Below, piece by piece: positions 1-7,936 of a stretch of 64,000 nucleotides of DNA. Where the stretch lies: assembly GCA_016717335.1 (NCBI GenBank), contig JADKFS010000019.1, positions 558,001 through 622,000 on the forward strand, read 5' to 3'. Below the pieces are notes generated by a model that did no database searches, had not been told where the DNA came from, and saw nothing but the letters and a program-made list of their open reading frames with translations. Every line of letters begins with the position of its first letter. The first letter of the stretch is position 1. Origin of the DNA: Candidatus Ribeiella danica. GTDB lineage: Bacteria > Chloroflexota > Chloroflexia > Chloroflexales > Roseiflexaceae. A program made the position numbers and the translations under genes.

Positions 1-210
1 CCGCTGATCACCAGCGGCGTCCGGATCGGCACCCCCGCGGTCACCACCCGCGGCATGGGCATCGCCGAGATGGAGCGGATCGCCACCCTGATCGACGAGG
101 TGATCGCGCACATCGACGACGAGGCCACTCACCGCCGCGTCGCCGAGGAGGTGTGCTCGCTCTGCGCCGGCTTCCCGATCCCCGGCATCGAAGGGTACGA
201 CGAGCGCTGA
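1..210 (+). CDS. glyA: Serine hydroxymethyltransferase, C-terminal part
   Basis: The window opens in codon frame inside a gene that ends with TGA at 208-210, leaving 69 C-terminal residues. The start of the fragment (SGVRIGTPAVTTRGMG) is the highly conserved C-terminal GlyA segment, followed by the usual helix with EMERIATLIDEV and the end motif FPIPGIEGYDER. GlyA is a PLP enzyme that interconverts serine and glycine while loading tetrahydrofolate with a one-carbon unit. The catalytic lysine region lies outside the window. proC follows about 100 bases later on the same strand. Confidence 0.93.
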   Translation, partial: PLITSGVRIGTPAVTTRGMGIAEMERIATLIDEVIAHIDDEATHRRVAEEVCSLCAGFPIPGIEGYDER

Positions 211-298
211 CAAGGTGACTGGGTGAGGAGGTGACCAGGTGAGGGAGCAGCGACACTTCACCTGGTCACCCAGTCACCTCGTCACCTTGTCATTTGAT
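211..298. repeat. Imperfect inverted repeat of GTGACC-type octamers
   Basis: Directly after the glyA stop, CAAGGTGAC (211-219) and GTCACCTTG (281-289) face each other. Between them further GGTGA and TCACC blocks pair imperfectly, so the whole spacer can fold as one long arm. The same octamer family (GACAAGGT) occurs upstream of lysA near 63780-63955. It may act as a glyA terminator, but no T-tract follows. Confidence 0.6.
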
Positions 299-312
299 AA
301 CACGAGGTAGCC

Positions 313-1131
313 ATGATCCGAGACCTACGCATCGCCGTCATCGGCGCGGGCGTCATGGGCGAGGCGATGATCGGCGGGATCTTGCAGCAGGAGCTGGTCG
401 CGCCCGATCAGATCATCGCGACCGAGCTGCGCGAGGAGCGCCGCGCCGAGATCGCCGCGCGCTACGGCGTGCGCGTGACCGACGACAACGTCGCGGCGAT
501 GCACTGGGGCCAGGTGGCCGTCTTCGCGGTCAAGCCGCAGACGCTGCCGAAGCTGCTGCCCGAGCTGAAGGGCACGCTGAGCGACGGCGAGCTGGTGATC
601 TCGATCGTCGCGGGCGCGCCGATCCGACACTTCGCCGAGCTGCTCGACCACCCGCAGATCGTCCGCTCGATGCCGAACACGCCCGCGCAGATCGGCGAGG
701 GGATGACGGTGTGGACGGCGGCCGCGGAGGTGACCGAGCAGCAGCGCGGCTGGGCGCGCACGATCCTGGGCTCGTTCGGGCACGAGCAGTATGTCGACGA
801 CGAGAACTACCTGGATATGGCCACGGCGCTCTCCGGCACCGGGCCGGCCTACTTCTTTCTGCTGATGGAGGCCATGGTCGACGCCGGGGTGCACCTGGGC
901 TTCCCGCGCTACATGGCCCAGAAGCTGGTGCTCCAGACCATGCTCGGCTCGGTGCGCTACGCGCTCGCCAGCGGCAAGCACCTGGCCGAGCTGCGCAACG
1001 GGGTCACCTCGCCGGCCGGCACGACCGCGGCGGCGATCTACGAGCTCGAGCGCGGCGGCCTGCGCACCGTCCTGACCGACGCGATCTGGGCGGCCTACCG
1101 CCGCTCGGCCGAGCTCGGCAAGGGCAAGTAA
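313..1131 (+). CDS. proC: Pyrroline-5-carboxylate reductase
   Basis: This 272-residue cytosolic enzyme performs the last step of proline synthesis, NAD(P)H-dependent reduction of pyrroline-5-carboxylate. The N-terminal Rossmann motif is visible as IAVIGAGVMGEAMIGGIL. The substrate-binding C-terminal signature is also present: ALSGTGPAYFFLLMEAMVDAG near residues 177-197, and LRNGVTSPAGTTAAAIYELE near 232-251. The length matches the family. ATG 313 follows GAGGTAGCC, a usable ribosome site. It stands alone between glyA and hairpins at 1171-1296. Confidence 0.96.
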   Translation: MIRDLRIAVIGAGVMGEAMIGGILQQELVAPDQIIATELREERRAEIAARYGVRVTDDNVAAMHWGQVAVFAVKPQTLPKLLPELKGTLSDGELVISIVAGAPIRHFAELLDHPQIVRSMPNTPAQIGEGMTVWTAAAEVTEQQRGWARTILGSFGHEQYVDDENYLDMATALSGTGPAYFFLLMEAMVDAGVHLGFPRYMAQKLVLQTMLGSVRYALASGKHLAELRNGVTSPAGTTAAAIYELERGGLRTVLTDAIWAAYRRSAELGKGK

Positions 1132-1170
1132 GCCTCTGGTATCCCTCTGCAGGGGCCGCAGGCCCGCGCT

Positions 1171-1204
1171 CTCTGGTTTGGCGGTGAAGCTGCCAAAACC
1201 AGAG
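1171..1204 (+). terminator. Possible proC terminator hairpin
   Basis: CTCTGGTTTGGC pairs with GCCAAAACCAGAG (one bulged base) around a 9-base loop, 40 bases after the proC stop. An A-rich rather than T-rich tail follows, so it may be a processing or stability hairpin rather than an intrinsic terminator. Confidence 0.45.
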
Positions 1205-1262
1205 AAAAGAACAGGGTGCGGGCTGTGACCGCGGAATACGCCATCGGCGCTCCAGAATGACC

Positions 1263-1296
1263 ACAGAGCCACGCAGCGATCGCTGCGTGGCTCTGT
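1263..1296. repeat. Perfect 34-bp palindrome
   Basis: ACAGAGCCACGCAGCGA and its exact reverse complement abut with no loop. The 34 bases read the same on both strands. Such a site could bind a dimeric regulator or extrude a cruciform. No gene overlaps it. Confidence 0.85.
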
Positions 1297-1574
1297 AGCC
1301 CATGGGCCAGGTCGAAGGAGCAGGTTGATGGTGCGGGCGGTGCGATCCAGGAGGAGCATGCCCTGCGTTCTCGGTTGTCGTGCTGCGCGGCAGAGCAGTG
1401 CTACATTGAAGGAGAATGAGGGTGAAATGCAGTGCGAGGACGTGGTAGGGTTGAGTTTCGACGCTGCTCCCCCTCTGGTTCGGGTTTAAGTGTACCTCAG
1501 CGGGCACTGGTTTGAGAAGATTGGCAGATTACCCCCAGATTACGTAGATATCACGTTTTGTTCATCTCTACGAG

Positions 1575-1608
1575 CGTCAGACTGCTGGAAGGTTCCAGCG
1601 GTCTGACG
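1575..1608 (-). terminator. Hairpin at 3' end of PspC gene
   Basis: CGTCAGACTGCTGGAA (1575-1590) pairs with TTCCAGCGGTCTGACG (1593-1608), with one G-T pair and a two-base GG loop, a few bases past the stop of the minus-strand PspC gene. No T-tract follows on the minus strand, so its role as terminator is inferred from position and stem strength. Confidence 0.5.
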
Positions 1609-1614
1609 TGGCGG

Positions 1615-2142
1615 CTAGCTCTGCCGGCGCAGCACCAGGATACCGGCGCCGATCAGCAGCACGGGGAAGACCACCTTGCCGAAGCCCGGGATCATGCTCA
1701 GCAGGATGAACGCACCGACGCCGAGCAGGATCAGGCCGAGCAGCCGGTTGCGGCGCGCCTGCGGGTCGGCCGGCGCCTCGCCGGGGTTGACATTGTTGAT
1801 CGGGATCTCCGACTCAGGGTCGACCGGCTGGCCGGTCATCGGGTCGTAGCGCGTGCGCCGCGATGAGACGAAGACCTCGCGCACCTCGTCGCCGACGCGC
1901 TGGGCCTGCTGGCGCATCTCGTCGAAGACCTGGTTGGGCGTGGCGCGCTGGCCGTCCTCGATCGGCATGATCAGCCAGAGCACCGGGTAGAGCAGCACGC
2001 CCACGCCGGTGAAGCACAGCGCGACAAACGCCAGCCGCACGATCACCGGGTCGATCGCCAGGTACTGGCCGATGCCGCCCGCCACGCCGGCGATGATCTT
2101 GTCCGTGCGGCTGCGTATTAGCCGCTGAGTTGGGTTGTACAT
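1615..2142 (-). CDS. PspC-domain membrane protein
   Basis: This is a 175-residue protein. Residues about 6-62 form a classic PspC domain: RLIRSRTDKIIAGVAGGIGQ, then a DP-V-RL-F turn and a hydrophobic helix ending in LWLIMPIE. The middle (about 65-130) is soluble and charged. The C-terminus (about 132-170) holds one or two more membrane helices ending in a short basic tail. PspC proteins sense or respond to envelope stress, but in this phylum they often occur without a PspABC operon, as here. Start ATG 2142 is preceded by AAGGAGC, a good ribosome site. Confidence 0.9.
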   Translation of the reverse strand: MYNPTQRLIRSRTDKIIAGVAGGIGQYLAIDPVIVRLAFVALCFTGVGVLLYPVLWLIMPIEDGQRATPNQVFDEMRQQAQRVGDEVREVFVSSRRTRYDPMTGQPVDPESEIPINNVNPGEAPADPQARRNRLLGLILLGVGAFILLSMIPGFGKVVFPVLLIGAGILVLRRQS

Positions 2143-2251
2143 GATCGGGCTCCTTGTCTTAGTCGGCGGCCTGTCAGCCGTGAGTGTTCGTTCGTGCCTA
2201 TGTGACGGCGACCCGCCCGACTTTGTTGCAGGCCGCTCCGCTCATCCGGGC

Positions 2252-2498
2252 GCTGCGCGCCCCCCGTGCCCCCCTCCCGGGGCTTGCGCCCCTGGACCCC
2301 AAAAAGATGCCATCTCACATTCAGGGCTTGACGTGCATGCCCAGCAATATTCCCAGGGCGGCGAGTTACAACCCGCCCCGTGGGCCTGTCAATAGGCATG
2401 CGCCACGATCATTGCAGCTGAGATGGCATCATTTGCCGGAGGGGGACTGGGGGAACCGGCGGGTTCCCCCAGGCGGGGGCCGGGGCGCAGCGCCCCGG
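2252..2498. repeat. Long dispersed repeat, copy A
   Basis: Blocks occur in the same order and spacing as at 51357-51590: GCTGCGCGCCCCCC, then GGGGCTTGCGCCCCTGG, CCCCAAAAAGATGC, a CTTGACGTGCATGCCC-like stretch, then TTTGCCGGAGGGGG, GGGGGAACCGGCG and GGGTTCCCCC, ending in GGGGCGCAGCG. The two copies sit 49 kb apart, which identifies a dispersed non-coding repeat rather than a gene remnant. Confidence 0.7.
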
Positions 2499-2636
2499 AA
2501 AAAGGAAGCACGCCCGGCACGGGCGCAGCAGGCGGGGGGCCGGGGGCGCAGCGCCCCGGAAAGCGAAGGGCCGGGGCCGACGCCACTTGACACCACGCGG
2601 CTTGCCTGGTACAACAGTACCCGACGCCCAGCCCCC

Positions 2637-2743
2637 CTATAGCTGTGAGCAAAACCACTGAGCCACTATGCACGAACGAGATGCCGTTGTGCTGCCATCT
2701 ATCTTACTGCCGACTGGCTCCAGCCGGCTGCCCACTGCTATAG
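2637..2743. repeat. 107-bp MITE-like element, copy 1
   Basis: The element starts CTATAGCTGTGAGC and ends GCCCACTGCTATAG. Its termini are imperfect 11-bp inverted repeats (CTATAGCAGTG / CTATAGCTGTG). Inside are conserved blocks such as GAACGAGATGCCGTTGTG and ACTGCCGACTGGC. Copies of the same length occur at 12736-12842, 19232-19338 and 49191-49297, with a truncated one at 57796-57848. It has no coding capacity. Confidence 0.85.
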
Positions 2744-2819
2744 CACGCTCACCTCGCACGCGGCGGCTGAAGATTCGCTCGCGCGGCCTGGGCCGCCGGG
2801 CCCAGTTAAGGTAACAAGG

Positions 2820-3278
2820 ATGATCGATACGACGCTTGATCGCGCCGGCGCCGAGGCGCTGGTGGATTCGTGGAGGCCCCACTTCGCGGACGAGTACCGG
2901 CGCGATAGCTGCAACCAGCGCCGGCAGACGTTCGACGAGTACTGGCGCTGGGTCAAGACCTACCTGATCGCCGGCGGCTCCGGCTTCAATGGCTGGATGG
3001 ACCAGGTCGAGGAGCTGGCCGCCAGGGTCGAAGACGCCGCTGCTAGGGCGCGGCTGCGCGAGATGCTGCACCGCCTCGGCCGCACGATCGCCGCCGAGTG
3101 GTCGAAGGATAGCGCGTGCCGCAAGATGTACTCGACGCCCTGGCAGGGCCGGCCGAATCTGATGGACCTTGGCCGTCGGCTGCAGCGCGCGATGGCGAGC
3201 GACCGCGGGGACGGCGCGACGATCGAGCTGGCGGTGGCCGAGCTTGAGGCCGAGCTGCTGGTCGCGTTTCGAAGGTAG
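2820..3278 (+). CDS. Unknown small helical protein
   Basis: This 152-residue soluble protein is rich in tryptophan, charged and predicted mostly helical. Features include SWRPHFADEY near the start, FDEYWRWVKTYLIAGG at about 40-55, and a long Ala/Arg/Glu helix at about 62-95. No family is recognised. ATG 2820 follows GGTAACAAGG. The GNAT gene starts 23 bases after its stop, so the two are probably cotranscribed. An antisense ORF (2637-3302) covers the same DNA, but the sense protein has more normal composition and spacing. Confidence 0.65.
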   Translation: MIDTTLDRAGAEALVDSWRPHFADEYRRDSCNQRRQTFDEYWRWVKTYLIAGGSGFNGWMDQVEELAARVEDAAARARLREMLHRLGRTIAAEWSKDSACRKMYSTPWQGRPNLMDLGRRLQRAMASDRGDGATIELAVAELEAELLVAFRR

Positions 3279-3300
3279 CCGCACCGAAAGAAGGTCACGC

Positions 3301-4104
3301 ATGTCCGCGATCTTGGAGCATAGCTCTCCAGAGGCGCTGGTCGCCGCGCTCGAGGCGAACTGGTGCGACTATATCCGCCTGTTCGGGCTGGCGCCGCAGG
3401 TCGAGCTCCGCGACGACGACGAGCTGCTGTGGTGGATCACCGGCATCCTCGAGGGCTCGTTCAACGGTGTTCACCGCGCGACGCTGCGCGACGACACCGC
3501 CGACGCGCGCATCGCCGAGGCCGAGGCGCACTTCAGCGCGCGCCGCGCGCCGCTCGGCTGGCTGACCGGCCCGCTCTCGCGCCCGGCCGACCTGGCCGAG
3601 CGCCTGATCGCGCGCGGCTACCGCCACGCCATCCGCATCCCCGGCATGGCCGCCGACCTGGCCGCGCTGCCGGAGCAGATCGCCACCCCACCCGGCCTCG
3701 CGATCGTCACTGTCGGCGATCGGGCCACGCTGGAGCTGTGGAGTCAGGCCGAGGCGCTTGGCTTCGAGGTGTCCGAGGAAGTCGTCGCCGGCCTTGGCCC
3801 GATCCGCGACGCGATTGGCGTCGCCCCCGGCCTGCCGATCCGCCGCTACCTGGGCCTGCTGGGCGGCCAGCCCGTCGCCACCGCCTCGCTGATGGCCGCC
3901 GCAGGCGTTGGCGGAATCTACGACGTCTCGACCGCGCCGGCTGCGCGCGGGCGCGGCGTTGGCACGGCGATCACCCACGCGGCGATGCGCGACGCGCGCG
4001 CGATCGGCTACCGGTTCGCCACGCTGCAGTCCTCGCCGATGGGGATGCGCATGTACCGCCGGCTCGGCTTCCAGGAGTGCGGCGCGTTCGACGTGTATGC
4101 ATGA
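3301..4104 (+). CDS. GNAT-family N-acetyltransferase
   Basis: This 267-residue protein has the acetyl-CoA binding signature in its C-terminal half: VSTAPAARGRGVGTAITHAA (motif A, with the Q/R-x-x-G-x-G/A loop), followed by ARAIGYRFATLQSSPMGMRM and YRRLGFQ (motif B). The N-terminal 130 residues are a divergent extra domain, as in two-lobed GNAT proteins. The substrate is unknown. ATG 3301 is chosen over longer in-frame starts because GAAAGAAGGTC lies just upstream and the longer version overlaps the preceding gene by over 100 bases. Confidence 0.85.
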   Translation: MSAILEHSSPEALVAALEANWCDYIRLFGLAPQVELRDDDELLWWITGILEGSFNGVHRATLRDDTADARIAEAEAHFSARRAPLGWLTGPLSRPADLAERLIARGYRHAIRIPGMAADLAALPEQIATPPGLAIVTVGDRATLELWSQAEALGFEVSEEVVAGLGPIRDAIGVAPGLPIRRYLGLLGGQPVATASLMAAAGVGGIYDVSTAPAARGRGVGTAITHAAMRDARAIGYRFATLQSSPMGMRMYRRLGFQECGAFDVYA

Positions 4105-4157
4105 GCTCTTGCGGTAGGATTCGTCCTCCATCTTCCGTCTCCCGTCAAACGCGCTCG

Positions 4158-5651
4158 CTACGAACCTCCGCTGTGCTGAGCCTCATACTGGCATAACAAC
4201 CACCCGCCCACCACGATCGCGTAGTAGCCCAGCAGCAGCCACAGCGGGAACGGCGGCAGCTGCACCGCCGCGTACGGCAGCGTGGCGAACAGCCGCGCGC
4301 CCTCGGTCAGCCAGGCCAGGAATAGGTAGGCCACCGTCGCCAGCCACTGGCCCAGCGGCAGCCAGAGCATCCCGCCGACCAGCGCCACGGCCCCGAACAG
4401 CATCGCGTAGGGCACCATCGGCAGCAGCGCGACGTTGGCGATCGGAGCCACGATGCTCAAGTTGCCAAACTGGTACAGGATCAGCGGCAGCGCCAGGATC
4501 TGCGCGGCCAGCGTGGCGGTCAGCGCCTCGCGCGCCCACTCCAGCCCGGGGGCACGCAGCGGCGTTTTAAGCAGCAGCGCCTCGGTGCCTTTGCCGAACG
4601 CGAACAGCGAGGCGGTCGCCAGCGCGCTGAGCTGGAAGCCCATATCCCACAGCGTCTGCGGGTCCCACAGCGTCATGGCCCAGCACGCCGCGAAGATCGT
4701 TGTCCAGGGATGTGCCCGCCGCTCGGCGCGCTGCCCGATCACCACGATCGTGCCCATCACCGCCGCGCGGATCACCGTCGGCGTGGCGCCAACGAACAGC
4801 GTGTACAGCCAGATCGTGCCGAGGATCGCCCAGAACGCCGACGTGCGCGACAGCCGCAGGCCGCCCGCCACGGCGTAGAGCGCGGTCGCGATGATCGTGA
4901 TGTTCCAGCCTGAGATCACCAGGATGTGCGAGGTGCCGGTAGAAGAGAAGTCGGCGCTCACGTCGTCGGGGATGGACGACTGGAGACCTAGCAGGATGCC
5001 GACCGCCAGCGAGGCCTGCGGCTCGGGCAGTGTCCGCAGCAGCACCCGCCGACCGCGGTCGCGCAGATCGAGCAGCGCGGACCAGGCCGGGCTGCCGTTG
5101 CGCTCGGAGAGCAGGCGCGCCGCCTTTGGCTCCAGCAGCGCGAAGATCCGCTTGCGCGCCAAATAGGCCCGGTAGTCGAACTGGCCCGGCCGCTCGGCCT
5201 CGCGCGGCGTGGTCAGCGGCCCGCTCAGCCGCAGCCGGTCGCCGTAGCGCCGCTCGGGGTACGGCGGCAGCTTCACCAGCACCAGCCCCTCGACGCCGCG
5301 CGGCTTGCCGTTTACGATCGCGCGCTCGGCCGCGATCAGCGCGCGCTGGCCATCCTCGCTGCGCTTGGGGTCCTCGACGACGACGCCCTCAAGCGTGAGG
5401 TCGCCCTGGTCGTTCAGCAGCCAGACGCTGCGCGGCGTTGCCGCGACCTGTGCCAGCTCCAGGCGCGCCCCGCCCAGCGCGGCGCAGCACAGCGCCAGCG
5501 CGGCCAGCCGCAGGCGCGGCATGCGCCCCAGCGCGGCGGCGAGCAGCCCGCCAGTCACGGCGGCGGCGGCAAGCAGCGGCAAGGGGAGGGGCAGCAGATC
5601 GGCGACCACAATGCCGAGCAGCCAGGCGATCGCGAGGATAATCAGTGTCAC
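4158..5651 (-). CDS. ComEC/Rec2-type competence membrane protein lacking MBL domain
   Basis: This 497-residue polytopic protein has two or three N-terminal membrane helices, then a periplasmic OB-like domain (about 50-190, DUF4131 region with RLRLSGPLTTPREAERPGQF and DYRAYLARKRIF). The competence channel domain follows: LLGLQSSIPDDVSADFSSTG, SHILVISGWNITII and PTVIRAAVMGTIVVIGQRAE. Complete ComEC proteins of about 750 residues end in a metallo-beta-lactamase nuclease-like domain. This one stops right after the channel, and no such domain follows downstream. It may work with a separately encoded hydrolase in DNA uptake. The start is GTG at 5651. Confidence 0.85.
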   Translation of the reverse strand: MTLIILAIAWLLGIVVADLLPLPLPLLAAAAVTGGLLAAALGRMPRLRLAALALCCAALGGARLELAQVAATPRSVWLLNDQGDLTLEGVVVEDPKRSEDGQRALIAAERAIVNGKPRGVEGLVLVKLPPYPERRYGDRLRLSGPLTTPREAERPGQFDYRAYLARKRIFALLEPKAARLLSERNGSPAWSALLDLRDRGRRVLLRTLPEPQASLAVGILLGLQSSIPDDVSADFSSTGTSHILVISGWNITIIATALYAVAGGLRLSRTSAFWAILGTIWLYTLFVGATPTVIRAAVMGTIVVIGQRAERRAHPWTTIFAACWAMTLWDPQTLWDMGFQLSALATASLFAFGKGTEALLLKTPLRAPGLEWAREALTATLAAQILALPLILYQFGNLSIVAPIANVALLPMVPYAMLFGAVALVGGMLWLPLGQWLATVAYLFLAWLTEGARLFATLPYAAVQLPPFPLWLLLGYYAIVVGGWLLCQYEAQHSGGS

Positions 5652-5717
5652 GGCGGCCTACCTCTACGCGAGTTACTATCATTCTCCGTAGGGTAGACCG
5701 CCACGACGGGAGCGGGG

Positions 5718-6710
5718 TTACGACAGCGACGCCGGCTCCTCGATCCCGTCTCGTGCCGCCTGAAGCCCGCCGCCAAACAGCGACACAAAGCCGCCCAGCA
5801 CGCTCACGAGCAGGCGGACCGTGAAGACCAGAAACGCTAGCGCGATCGCGGTCGCCGGCGCGACGCCGGCCTGGCTCAGGTACAGGCTGAAAACGAGATC
5901 GCGCGCGCCCAGATTGTTGACGAAAATCGGCGCCAGCCCGAGGATGTCGGTGATCGGCACCATAAGAGCGTAGAGCAGCAATGGGGCGTTGATCCCGAGC
6001 GCCATACCGCAGACAACGTGCATCACCACCAGCAGGCTTTGGTACGCCAGGGACATCCCCAGAATCACCCCAAGGTTTCGTCCTCGTGGCACGTAGTCGC
6101 CGAGTGCCTGTGCCAGCCGCCCCAGCGCCCGGCTGGCCACGGTCGGCAATCGATGCCCATACCTTTGTTGCAGCCAGGGCGCGCTAAACGAAACGATCAT
6201 GGCGCCGATCGCTGCCAGGCCGAATAGTGCGCTTAGCCAGTAGAACTCGGGCGCGCTCGCGGCGCGGACCCCGCCGATGTTGCTGTACACCAGCAATAGC
6301 GCGATATTGGCGACAAGACTCAGGGCCAAAAAGCCGGTCAGGCGCTCGATGAAGATCGATGCGATCGCCTGGCTGAGGCTTCCGATTCGCCGGCGCAGCT
6401 GTGCCGCGCGAACGGCATCGCCGCCCACCGAGGTCGGGAGGAAATTGCTGGCGAACTGGCCGACCAGGTAGGCGCCGAGCAGCCAGCGGTAGGGCTGGCG
6501 CTGCTGGCGGGCGGTAAGCAGCGCGCCCCACTTCGCCGCGCTCAGCGCCACGCCGGCAAACTGGAGAAGCAGCGCCAGCGCGACCAGGCGCAGATCGACT
6601 GTCTGCCAGCTTTCCCAGACACGCGCCGGGTCAGCCCGCCAGATCAGATAGGTCAGCAGCCCGCCGCTGACGAGCAGCCGAACTGGAATGAGCAGGCGTC
6701 TCAAGGACAT
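5718..6710 (-). CDS. YbhN/UPF0104 flippase-like membrane protein
   Basis: This 330-residue protein has about eight hydrophobic helices and belongs to the lysylphosphatidylglycerol synthase TM-region (UPF0104) superfamily. The hallmark NFLPTSVGGDAVRA occurs at about residues 89-102, and a later conserved segment reads PIFVNNLGARDLV. Such proteins often sit beside polyprenyl-phosphate glycosyltransferases and are thought to move lipid-linked sugars. A DPM-like GT2 lies directly upstream here. ATG 6710 is chosen because TAAGGAG stands 7 bases before it. The longer in-frame reading covers a low-complexity spacer. Confidence 0.85.
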   Translation of the reverse strand: MSLRRLLIPVRLLVSGGLLTYLIWRADPARVWESWQTVDLRLVALALLLQFAGVALSAAKWGALLTARQQRQPYRWLLGAYLVGQFASNFLPTSVGGDAVRAAQLRRRIGSLSQAIASIFIERLTGFLALSLVANIALLLVYSNIGGVRAASAPEFYWLSALFGLAAIGAMIVSFSAPWLQQRYGHRLPTVASRALGRLAQALGDYVPRGRNLGVILGMSLAYQSLLVVMHVVCGMALGINAPLLLYALMVPITDILGLAPIFVNNLGARDLVFSLYLSQAGVAPATAIALAFLVFTVRLLVSVLGGFVSLFGGGLQAARDGIEEPASLS

Positions 6711-6894
6711 TGTGATGCTCCTTAGACAAGGTTTCGCTCGACGACGATCGGCTTTACACTCTGAGGAGGGTGAAGAGGTCTCCGGCCCCTCCACCCTCCC
6801 CAAGGAGAGGCGCCGTGGACGGGCTATGCCCTGCCTCAGCGCCCAAACACAGAAGACTGCGACATTCGCAAGAACCTTGCCTAACTCCTGCCAG

Positions 6895-7920
6895 CTAGCC
6901 ATCGCCAGGCTGATTCAGCTCTTCCCGCACGACGTACGTCGACCGATCCCGCGACTCGTAGTAGACGCGGATCACCAGCTCGCCGATCAGCCCAATGCTG
7001 ATGAATTGAACGCCCAGAATGAGCAGCAGCACGCCCAGCAGCAGCAGCGGCCGATTCGATAGCGAGTAGCCGTACATGAGCTTTAGCGCGGCCAGATATG
7101 CGCTGAGCAGGCCGCCGAGTAGAATCGAGACGAGTCCAAATAGGCCAAAGATCTGCATCGGGCGCGTGCTGTAGCTCAGCAAGAACCGCACGGTCAGTAG
7201 GTCGAGCACGACGCGTAGGGTGCGCCCGATCCCGTACTTCGACGTGCCTGCGTGGCGCGGCGCGTGATGGACCGGCAGCTCGGCGACGGACACCCCCTGC
7301 CAGCTCGCAATCGCTGGAATGAAACGATGCAGCTCGCCGTAGAGCTGGATGTTCTGTAAGACCTCGCGTCGGTACACCTTCAGCGAGCAGCCATAGTCGT
7401 GCAGCGCCACCCCGGTCGCCCATGAGATCAGCCGGTTCGCGATGCGCGATGGGAACGTGCGGCTCCAGAACGCATCCTGCCGGTCCTTGCGCCAGCCGCT
7501 CACTACGTCGTTCCCCCCCTCCAGGCCCGCGAGCAGCTGCGGGATGTCGGCCGGGTCGTTTTGGAGGTCGGCATCGATTGTAATGATAACATCGCCGCGC
7601 GCGCGCGCAAACCCCGCCGTGAACGCCGCTGTTTGGCCAAAGTTACGCCGCAGCCGCACGACTCGCAGCCGCGCGTCGCGCGCCGCCAGATCGCGTAAGA
7701 GCGCGAAGCTCCCATCGCGGCTACCGTCATCCACGGCGATAATCTCGTATGGTCGCCCGAGCTGCTCCAGCACGGCGCTCACGCGCTCGTACAGCAGCGC
7801 GATATTCTCGGCTTCGTTAAAGATCGGCACGACCACCGACAGCTGCGGCATGGCCGGCCAACTGAATGACGCATCGTGTAGTGTCGGGGCAGATGGACGT
7901 GTTGCTGCCGTGGTTGTCAT
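6895..7920 (-). CDS. Polyprenyl-phosphate glycosyltransferase (DPM1/GtrB-like GT2)
   Basis: This 341-residue protein has a GT-A domain at about 20-240: LSVVVPIFNEAENI, VDDGSRDGS and the metal-binding IDADLQNDP. Two C-terminal membrane helices follow at about 245-325 (FGLFGLVSILLGGLLSAYLA, then LLLLGVLLLILGVQFI). Family members attach a sugar from a nucleotide donor to polyprenyl phosphate on the cytoplasmic face. The flippase-like protein downstream and the GT39-like enzyme upstream fit a flip-and-transfer pathway. ATG 7920 has AGGAGG 9 bases upstream. The gap to the upstream gene is only 16 bases, so the two are one transcription unit. Confidence 0.92.
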   Translation of the reverse strand: MTTTAATRPSAPTLHDASFSWPAMPQLSVVVPIFNEAENIALLYERVSAVLEQLGRPYEIIAVDDGSRDGSFALLRDLAARDARLRVVRLRRNFGQTAAFTAGFARARGDVIITIDADLQNDPADIPQLLAGLEGGNDVVSGWRKDRQDAFWSRTFPSRIANRLISWATGVALHDYGCSLKVYRREVLQNIQLYGELHRFIPAIASWQGVSVAELPVHHAPRHAGTSKYGIGRTLRVVLDLLTVRFLLSYSTRPMQIFGLFGLVSILLGGLLSAYLAALKLMYGYSLSNRPLLLLGVLLLILGVQFISIGLIGELVIRVYYESRDRSTYVVREELNQPGDG

Positions 7921-7936
7921 CGTGGCGGCCTCCTGG

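Larger units (their letters stand above)
1132..1614. other. Gene-free spacer with three hairpins
   Basis: No credible gene is seen between proC and the PspC gene. The spacer holds a bulged hairpin at 1171-1204, a perfect 34-bp palindrome at 1263-1296 and a long hairpin at 1575-1608. The bases around 1500-1560 are relatively AT-rich. Small ORFs crossing it have no recognisable protein character. Confidence 0.6.
2143..2819. other. Repeat-filled spacer, no gene
   Basis: The space between the divergent PspC gene and the 2820 gene carries a long repeat (2252-2498) and a 107-bp element (2637-2743). GC-rich blocks reading GGGGCGCAGCGCCCC recur at about 2480-2500 and 2545-2565. ORFs on either strand here are low-complexity translations of these repeats and I do not support them. 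Confidence 0.6.

Noticed and set aside
325..1359. Long minus-strand ORF opposite proC
   Set aside because: Antisense shadow of a clear gene: GC-rich third positions keep the opposite frame open, and the protein is Arg/Ala/Asp-rich without motifs.
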